This document shows, one piece after another, positions 57,188-64,000 of a stretch of 64,000 nucleotides of DNA. A program made the translations under genes and the position numbers. Source of the stretch: Haematobia irritans. Taxonomy: Eukaryota; Arthropoda; Insecta; Diptera; Muscidae. Each line of letters begins with the position of its first letter. Position 1 is the first letter of the stretch. The stretch is taken from assembly GCF_050003625.1 (NCBI RefSeq), contig NC_134397.1:151341526-151405525 (forward strand), read 5' to 3'. A model generated the notes under the pieces. The model was not told the origin of the DNA. It saw only the letters and a list, made by a program, of their open reading frames with translations, and did no database searches.

Positions 57188-58803
57188 ATTTTATCAAAAT
57201 TTTATTTCTATAGATTATTTTATCAAAATTTTATTTCTATAAAAAATTTTGTCAAAATTTTAGTTCTTTAAAAAATTTTGTAAAAATTTTATTTCTTTAG
57301 AAAATTTTGTAAAATTTTTGTTTCTATAGAAAATTTTCGCAAAATTCTATTTTCATAAAAAAATTTCTCAAAATTTTATTTCTAAACAAAATGTCAAAAT
57401 TTTATTTCTCAAAATGTTATTTCTATAGAAAATTTTGTCAAAATTTTATTTCCATAGAAAATTTTATCAAAACTTTTTTTATTTGTATAAAAAATGTCAA
57501 ATTTTGTTTCTATAGAATATTTTGGCAAAATTCTATTTTTATCAAAAATGTTCTCAAAATTTTATATCTAAAACAAAAAATGTCAAAATTTTATTTCTCA
57601 AAATTTTATTTCTACAGAAAATTTTGTCAAAATTTTATTTCCATAGAAAATTTTATCAAAACTTTATTTTTATAGATTATTTTGTCAAAATTTTATTTCT
57701 ATAAAAAATGTCAAAATTTGATTTCTTTAGAAAATTTTGTAAAAATTTTGTTTCAATAGAAAATTTTCTAAAAATTTTGTTTCTATAGAAAATTTTGGCA
57801 AAATTCTATTTTTATCAAAAATTTTCTCAAAATTTATTTCTAAAAAAATGTTGTCAAAATTCTATCTCTCAAAATTTTATTTCTACAGAAAATTTTGCCA
57901 AAATTTTATTTCTATACTAAATTTATTTCCATAAGAAATTTTGTCAAAGTTTTATTTCTATAAAAAATGTTGTAAAAATTTTATTTCTATAGGAAATTTT
58001 TTCAAAATTTTATATACACAGAAAATTTTGTCAAAATTTTATTTTTTATAGAATAACTATTTGGTCAAAAATTTCTTTCTATAGAAAATTTTCTCAAAAT
58101 TTTGTTTCTATAGAAAATTATATAAAAATTCTATTTCTTTAGAAAATTTTGTCAATTGTTTTTCGATAGGAATTTTTTTTTCAAAATGGTACTTCTATTG
58201 AAAATTTTGTTATTTCTATAAAAAATTTTGTCAACATTTTGTTCGTACAGAAAATTTTTCAGTATTTTAACTCGATAAAAAAGTTTGTCGAAATTTTATT
58301 TCTATAAAAAATTTTGTCAAAATTTTATGTCTATAGAAAATTTTATTTCTATAGAAAGTATTATCAAAAATTTATTTCTATATAATTTTTTTTCAAAATT
58401 TTATTTCTATAGAAAATTTACTCAAAATTTTTGTTCTATCGAAAATTTTGTCAAAATTTTATTTCTATAGAAAATTTTGTCAAAATTTTATTTCTATAGA
58501 AAATTTTTTCAAAATTTTATTTCTATAGAAAATTTACTCAAAATTCTATTTATATCGAAAATTTTGTCAAAATTTTAATTTCTATTTGTCAAAATTTTAT
58601 TTCTATTGAAAATTTTCTCAAAATTTTATTTCTTAGAAAGTTTTCTCATAATTTTATTTCTTAGAAATTTCTTTCAAAATTTTATTTCTATACCAAGTTT
58701 TTTTAAGAAACATTTTGCTTAACTTTTATTTCTATATAAAATTTTTGCAAAATTTTATTTCTATAGAAAATTTTGCCAAAATTTTATTTCTATAGAAAAT
58801 TTT
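57188..58803 (+). repeat. Main 29-bp AT-rich minisatellite array (about 1.6 kb, about 50 units)
   Basis: Degenerate head-to-tail units of TTTTGTCAAAATTTTATTTC + TATAGAAAA, with TCTATAGA and AAAATTTTGTCAAAATTTT as local palindromes. Frames on the plus strand are repeat translations. Not a CRISPR: there are no unique spacers. Confidence 0.9.
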
Positions 58804-59176
58804 GATCGAAGTCGATCAAAACCGAGCTGCATCGCTTTCTTCAGCCCATTCATTTTTATATTCACCACCTGTCATTTCGTCTGTAACACATCGGAATATC
58901 AATGTGCGATTATAGAAGGTATATATATTCTTGATCGGAAGTATTTTAGGTCCACACGCACACGGACGAAAAATACTGTTTTTCATATGTTTGGGTGTAA
59001 AAATTATTTGTTTGGAACTCAAATGTTTTTAACACAATATTTTTGATTGCAAGCATATAATGTTCATAAACTAACATAACATGTTTGGGACATATATGTT
59101 AATATGTTAGAACATATTATGTTTGGGACATAGCTTGGATGCAATTATATATTAATTTGGAAGTAGCCTATAAACA
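58804..59176. repeat. DINE-A 5' trace, then AACATAT-rich repeat
   Basis: 58851-58945 resembles the DINE-A 5' region ('tgtaacacatcggaatat', 'atatatattcttgatcgg'). From about 58955 comes text with repeated ATGTTTGGG and AACATAT motifs, probably a small repeat that hosts the mariner at 59179. Confidence 0.45.
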
Positions 59177-59178
59177 TA

Positions 59179-60002
59179 AAGGGTGGTTAAAATTTCAAGG
59201 GCCGATGTTGATTTTGAATAAAACACAAACTATTTAGGAAATTATTGTAATTTTATTTTATTACGATATATTGGTATTACTCAATTATGTATGGAACAAA
59301 ATATCGGCCAAATGGGCGCCGGGACCTCGGTGGCACACCTTCATCCGATGGTCCAAATTTTCGATGACGCTGAGACATAATGGAGGTTCTATGCCATTAA
59401 TGTGCCGAATTATCTCATCTTTTAGCTTATGAATTGTTGCTGGCTTATCGACGTACACCTTTTCTTTCAAATAACCCCAAAGAAAAAAGTCCAACGGTGT
59501 CAAATCACATGATCTTGGCGGCCAATTGTCATCGCCATTACGTGAGATAACACGGCCATTGAATTTGTTGCGCAAAAGAGCCATTGTTTCGTTAGCTGTG
59601 TGGCAAGTGGCACCATCCTGCTGAAACCACATATCGTCCACATCCATATCTTCCAATTCGGGCCATAAAAAGTTCGTTATCATTTCACGATAGCGAACAC
59701 CATTCACAGTACCTTTTTCGACAATCAATCTTGGTTTCTCATTCGCCCAAATGCGGCAATTCTGTTTATTGACGAATCCACTGAGGTGAAAATGTGCCTC
59801 ATCACTGAAGATGATTTTCTTCGAAAATCGAAATGGTTCCATTTCTTGGAACCATTTAACACGTTGTTGGATTGTGTATCTCTCCATGGTTCAAATTGAG
59901 TAAGTCTGAAATAGAGAAATGTCAAATAAAATTCGGAAAAAAAAACTTGGCGTTTAGGTGTGGTTCACATTCAACATCGGCCCTTACAATTTAACCACCC
60001 TT
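59179..60002 (-). mobile_element. rosa-like DD41D mariner with both terminal repeats (824 bp)
   Basis: Ends AAGGGTGGTTAAAATTTCAA and the inverse of AAGGGTGGTTAAATTGTAAG. TA at 59177-59178 and 60003-60004. A full-length mariner would be about 1.3 kb, so about 0.5 kb is missing. With both ends intact it could still be mobilised in trans. Confidence 0.9.
59285..59887 (-). pseudogene. DD41D (rosa-type) mariner transposase, deleted but open
   Basis: 200 uninterrupted codons. First Asp in FSDEAHF (about residue 29), second in QQDGATCH (91), third in DLTPLDFF (133). There are 41 residues between the last two, the DD41D signature. Only 61 residues separate the first two, where about 90 are usual. 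The block between VEK and VNGVRY is absent in frame, and the relative at 15527-16405 retains it. The N-terminal DNA-binding domain is also missing, so the ATG is internal. Likely inactive despite having no stop. Neighbours are only repeats. Confidence 0.88.
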
Positions 60003-60004
60003 TA

Positions 60005-61308
60005 TATGTGTTTAGAGAGACCTAGAGAATATGCTGCAAGTAATATAATGGAAGTTTCCAAATGGCGCCTTATAAATATATCCACACAAAGAATATTTCA
60101 TTAAAATTTTTTACTACCAATGTATGCCCTAAGGTGAAACATAATATATTTGAACAATACAAACAATATTTTGTTTGCACCAATCCTGAAAATATATATG
60201 CTTGAAGCAAAATGTGATTGGGGAATATGTTACAGAATCGATTTTTTGAGGTGCAGGTATGCCGAATATTGTGTTTATCGGTTCATGTTTCAGTATAGCC
60301 CCATATGCCATAGACCGATCTCCCGATTTGACTTCTTGAGATTATAAAATCGCAATTTTAAGCCGAGTTGCTTAAAACTCACTCAGATTATTCAGTTCAA
60401 TGTGATATCACAAGTGGTGAACTTTTTTCTTATCGGTGGGTGATGGTGGATTCTATGCTTAACGCAATGACATGCTAAACATAGAATTGGGCACCACTCA
60501 TTGCAAAGAGAGAATATCACTACTTAATAAATTCCAAAAAAATTCTAAAATTTCATGGGCCACATTATTTTTTTGAGTGCATATGACCGCAAGAAAATAC
60601 TAACTCATTTTCCACCCACCCAATCATTTGAACATAAGTAGACATATGTGCCACTTTAGTGGTTTGAGTATTTGTGGGAGAGGAGAGTGTTCATGTGTGG
60701 TTGGGAAAGTTCATATGTATGCTTGGTATGTTGGCCAAAATATAACGATTCATTATGATTTAGAAAATCCTCTTATAGCCAGTTGAGACGGCATACCAAT
60801 ACGCTATCATACATGCCAACACACACACACCCACACACAAACCTACACTCACTCATCTATATAGCCATTCACATGTATATCACCAATCAAAAAAGTAACT
60901 GCTCTTCGGAAGCTTGTACTCATGCATCCATTCACTTATTGAATGAATGCGGTGATAATACAGATCCTGATACAGAGATAACCAAACGACCAGGGCAAAA
61001 ATGACGACAACGTTGGACGAGCACGTCGATGATGGCGATGGTGGTGATGATGATGATGATTGTTACGATGATAGCAATAGTAACTGACAATGGCCGTGTT
61101 AAAGTATCAATACCAAGAATTCACACACACAAACCAATATATACTCACTTATTCAAGCCCTAAGGATCAATGTGGGTGAGAAGTTATACAAGAGTGGTTG
61201 TTGGTAGAGATATTTAATTATATTTTTTTATATAATCCTAAATATTTTTTAAGAGTGTAACCAATATCGGCCGGATAGAAGCTCATACACACTCTGCTAT
61301 GGATTGTG
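60005..61308. other. Apparently unique or old sequence
   Basis: Includes a DINE-like trace at 60270-60350, a weak SIN1-like trace at 60370-60520 ('gtgatatcacaagtggtgaac'), and CA-rich and GATGAT tracts (60815-60840, 61030-61065). No gene recognised. Confidence 0.45.
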
Positions 61309-61921
61309 CACTGAAAAATATATTGTTGTGAGACTAAAGATTTCGTGTCCTTAAAATTTGAATGCGAAGACGCATTTCTCTGATATAAAGTTTTTTCCTT
61401 GGCTTTTCAAGAAGTCGTTTCAAGAAGTCGTTTTATTCTCATAGTTAAGTGATTCGACCTAAAAATTGGTATCTCTATATGAAAGAAAATTTTGTCGGAG
61501 GAAGGTCAACTTGGCTTTAATAATTCTGAAAAATTCTTCAAAATAATGAAATCGTCTTTAAATGTGTTGACCTTTTGTATCTTGACTACAAAGCAAAAAA
61601 GCGTTCAAATATGTTTTTCAACACGTTTTTTACTTGAATCAAAGCATAATGTCTACTTGAAGTCGAGTCCGAATTTGGAAATTTATATTGTAGCTAACAC
61701 GTTTTTAAAGGACTTTAATGGCAAATGAAGACTAAACGTGAAAAAAACAAAACAAGCAAATTAAAATTTGTTTCCTAGAGAAAAGTACGCAAAACTCTAA
61801 ATTAAAATAGAATTCTGTCTTAAAAGTTCAATACTTCAATTCTTCGCTACTTTGGCTCGCAAACAATACCAAACCCGTGAGCGTAAAGACAAAAACCTTA
61901 GGAACATGGCATGCGTTTTTT
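61309..61921 (+). mobile_element. Possible CACTG element
   Basis: Left end CACTGAAAAATATATTG matches 43846. A loose right end 'gcgttttttagtg' lies near 61921-61925. The open frame 61492-61728 (78 codons) lies inside and has no recognised domain. Confidence 0.45.
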
Positions 61922-61956
61922 AGTGAAAATCTTAAGAACCTTTAAGGTTCTTAATC

Positions 61957-62098
61957 GGAGCCACAGTGGTGTAATGATAGCAAGCCCGCCTTTCATGCAA
62001 TGGTTCATGGTTCCAATCGCAGTTTCGACCGAATACCAAAACACCTTACTGGGGTTGTGACATTTATGAGTGTTTCAAAGCTTCTCTAAGTGGTTTCT
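61957..62098 (+). mobile_element. SIN1 SINE, head and part of body only
   Basis: GGAGCCACAGTGGTGTAATG head with mutated B box (GGTTCCAATC). It stops after 'ttctctaagtggtttc'. 3'-truncated, which is unusual for a SINE and probably results from later deletion. Confidence 0.78.
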
Positions 62099-62324
62099 TC
62101 GCAAAGGAGGGTACCATGTTCGGTTTACGAGTTGAAAATCACTTTATTTTCGCGATTACTTTTGCTGAAATAATCAAAATTAAAAATGAAAATAAACATA
62201 TTCCTGTAAATCCAGAGGAACAAGAAATTGCGTATCAATTGAGTTAATTTATCTGTTTTATATTGAACTGTTTTAATAAAGTAAACGCGAAAATTTCAAT
62301 ACGAAAAGCGAACATAGTTAATGT
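62099..62324. other. Spacer between two facing SINEs
   Basis: 226 bp of AT-rich text with no family match. Confidence 0.5.
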
Positions 62325-62649
62325 AGGTTAGGTGGCAGCCCGATGTATCAGGCTCACTTAGACTATTCAGTCCATTGGTGAACTTCTCTCTTATCACTGA
62401 GTGCTGCCCGATTCCATGTTAAGCTCAATGACAAGGGACCTCCTTTTCATAGCCGAGTCCGAACGGCGTTCCACATTGCAGTGAAACCACTTAGAGAAGC
62501 TTTGAAACCCTCAGAAATGTCACCAGCATTACTGAGGTGGGATAATCCACCGCTGAAAAACTTTTTGGTATTCGGTCGAAGCAGGAATCGAACCCACGAC
62601 CTTGTGTATGCAAGGCGGGAATGCTAACCATTGCACCACGGTGGCTCCC
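62325..62649 (-). mobile_element. SIN1 SINE, full length
   Basis: Short tail GGTTAGG at 62325, body, B box GGTTCGATTCC in reverse near 62590, and head GGGGAGCCACCGTGG at 62649. A good reference copy of the family. Confidence 0.87.
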
Positions 62650-62658
62650 CGTGTTAGT

Positions 62659-64000
62659 AAAAACAAGTATATACGGCCGTAAGTTCGGCCAGGCCGAATC
62701 TTATGTACCCTCCACCATGGATTGCGTAGAAACTTCTACGAAATACTGTCATCCACAATCGAATTAATTGGGTTGTGGTATCTTAAAACTTCTTAACATC
62801 GTTTTCTAAATTGTGAGTTAGTCCATACGTGGTATTAGACAAAAAAGGTATGTATAGGTAAGTCTACAAATAATTACGAATCGATATGGACATTTGCACG
62901 GTACGTAGAGAGCCAGAATTGAAATATGGGGTCGCTTATATGTGGGCTATATACAATTATGAACTTGATATAGACCAATTTTTGTGTGATTAGGAATCTA
63001 TTTATCTGAGGGCTATATATAAATATAGACCTATATGGACCTAGTTAGGCATGGTTGTTAACGGCACAACGTACCAAATTTAAACTGACTCGGATGAAAT
63101 TTGATCCTCCAAGTGGCCCCAAAACCAAATCTCGGGATCAGTTTATGTGGGGGCTATATATGATTATGGACTGATATGGACCACTTTTGGCATGGTTGTT
63201 AAATATCATGTGCTAAATTCACCTACCAAATTTCAACCGAATCGGATGAATTTTGCTCCTCCAAGGGGCTCCGGAGGTCAAATCTGTGGATCGGTTTATA
63301 TGGGGGCTATATATAATTATGGACCGACCAATTTTTGCATGGTTGTTACGCTAACACCATATACCAAATTTCAGCCGGATCGGATGAAATTTGTTTCTCT
63401 TAGAGGCTCCAAAAGCCAAATCGGGGGATCGGTTTATATGGGGGCTATATATAATTATGGACCGATGTGGACCGATTTTTGCATGGTGGTTAGAGACCAT
63501 ATACGAACACCGTGTACCAAATTTCAGCCGGATCGGATGAAATTTGTTTCTCTTAGAGGCTCCGAAAGCCAAATCGGGGGATCGGTTTATATGGGGGCTA
63601 TATATAATTATGGACCGATGTGGACCAATTCTTGCATGGTTGTTACAGAGCATATACTTACACCATGTACCAAATTTCAGCCGGATCGGATGAAATTTGT
63701 TTCTCTTAGAGGCTCCAAAAGCCAAATCTGGGGATCGGTTTATATGGGGGCTATATATAATTATGGACCGATGTGGACCAATTTTTACATGGTTGTTAGA
63801 GACCATATACGAACACCATGTACCAAATTTCAGCCGGATCGGATGAAATTTGCTTCTATTAGAGGGTCTGAAAGCCAAATTTGGGGGTCCGTTTATATGG
63901 GGGCTATACGTAAAAGTGGACCGATATGGCCCATTTGCAGTACCATCCGACCTACATCACTAACAACTACTTGTGCCAAGTTTCAAGTCGATAGCTTTTT
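62659..64000 (-). mobile_element. DINE-A, 3' end and repeats; 5' end beyond window
   Basis: 3' terminus with hairpin TTCGGCCAGGCCGAA at 62684-62698. Three 153-bp steps are regular (63426, 63579 and 63733 for the same phrase). The 175-codon minus-strand frame at 63351-63878 is four units in phase. The last bases reach the 'gtttcaagtcgatagctt' region, so perhaps 250 bp are missing. Confidence 0.88.

Noticed and set aside
57188..58803. CRISPR-like regular repeats
   Set aside because: Units are head to tail with no unique spacers, in a eukaryotic context; it is a minisatellite.
61492..61728. 78-codon frame as a gene
   Set aside because: Lies in a probable CAC element; no domain, and composition matches its AT-rich surroundings.
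63351..63878. 175-codon open frame on the minus strand
   Set aside because: Four consecutive 51-codon repeat units, with no independent coding evidence.

Overview
This window looks like a gene-poor, AT-rich, repeat-packed stretch of a higher-fly genome. A muscid (Stomoxys, Haematobia or Musca type) is my best guess. The pointers are a mariner end very like the horn-fly Himar type, rosa-type DD41D and DD37E mariners, and dense INE-1/DINE-1-like (Helentron-associated) repeats. I found no convincing host protein-coding exon. All recognisable coding sequence is transposase debris. Most long open frames are translations of a 153-bp (51-codon) internal repeat.

Families, with working names used below. 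DINE-A, DINE-B and DINE-C are Helentron/DINE-1-like non-autonomous elements. Each has a 5' palindrome (TATACCC...), a (GTCC/GTCT)n tract, subterminal inverted repeats, a 3' GC-rich hairpin and a terminal TACTTG. 'CAC elements' have ends CACGCAAA, CACTCAAA, CACTGAAA, CACACAAA or CACTCAGA and duplicate a 2-bp TA or TG target. SIN1 is a tRNA-derived SINE with a TAACC-repeat tail. R420 is a roughly 0.4-0.5 kb repeat with CCAGC termini. There are also three or four hAT-type MITEs with 8-bp target duplications and arrays of a 29-bp AT-rich minisatellite.

Layout. 1-3.5 kb: DINE-A end, 253-bp tandem repeats, older fragments. 3.5-7.4 kb: DINE-B carrying two opposed CACGC elements, each with two divergent tRNA-like modules. 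7.4-9.6 kb: Himar-like mariner cut by a SINE, then DINE debris. 9.6-17.3 kb: R420 with a nested hAT MITE, a DD37E mariner pseudogene, and a rosa-like mariner fragment split by a second hAT MITE. 18.7-21.2 kb: DINE-A holding a hAT-like element that itself holds an R420. 21.4-28.9 kb: DINE-A stretches with SINEs, CAC elements and a second DD37E copy. 28.9-35.9 kb: a foldback element, R420 with a retroposon insert, and a DINE-A split by a 4.4-kb CAC element (itself hosting a DINE-A) and by a 0.57-kb CAC element. 36-47.4 kb: more DINEs, a third DD37E fragment inside a local duplication, and a large hairpin. 47.5-47.9 kb: a CAC element containing a hammerhead ribozyme. 48.8-52.4 kb: DINE-A abutting DINE-B head to tail. 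54.8-58.8 kb: a CAC element with a tRNA module, then 29-bp arrays that flank a second hammerhead ribozyme. 59.2-60 kb: DD41D mariner with both ends. 62-64 kb: two facing SINEs and a DINE-A running off the window.

The most notable signal is the pair of type I hammerhead ribozymes (47784-47852 minus, 57047-57115 plus). Both have an intact CUGAUGA/GAAA/UC core and full stems, and both probably derive from Penelope-like or retrozyme-like retroelements. The nested insertions also give many paralogous 'empty sites', so target-site duplications can be read directly for most families.
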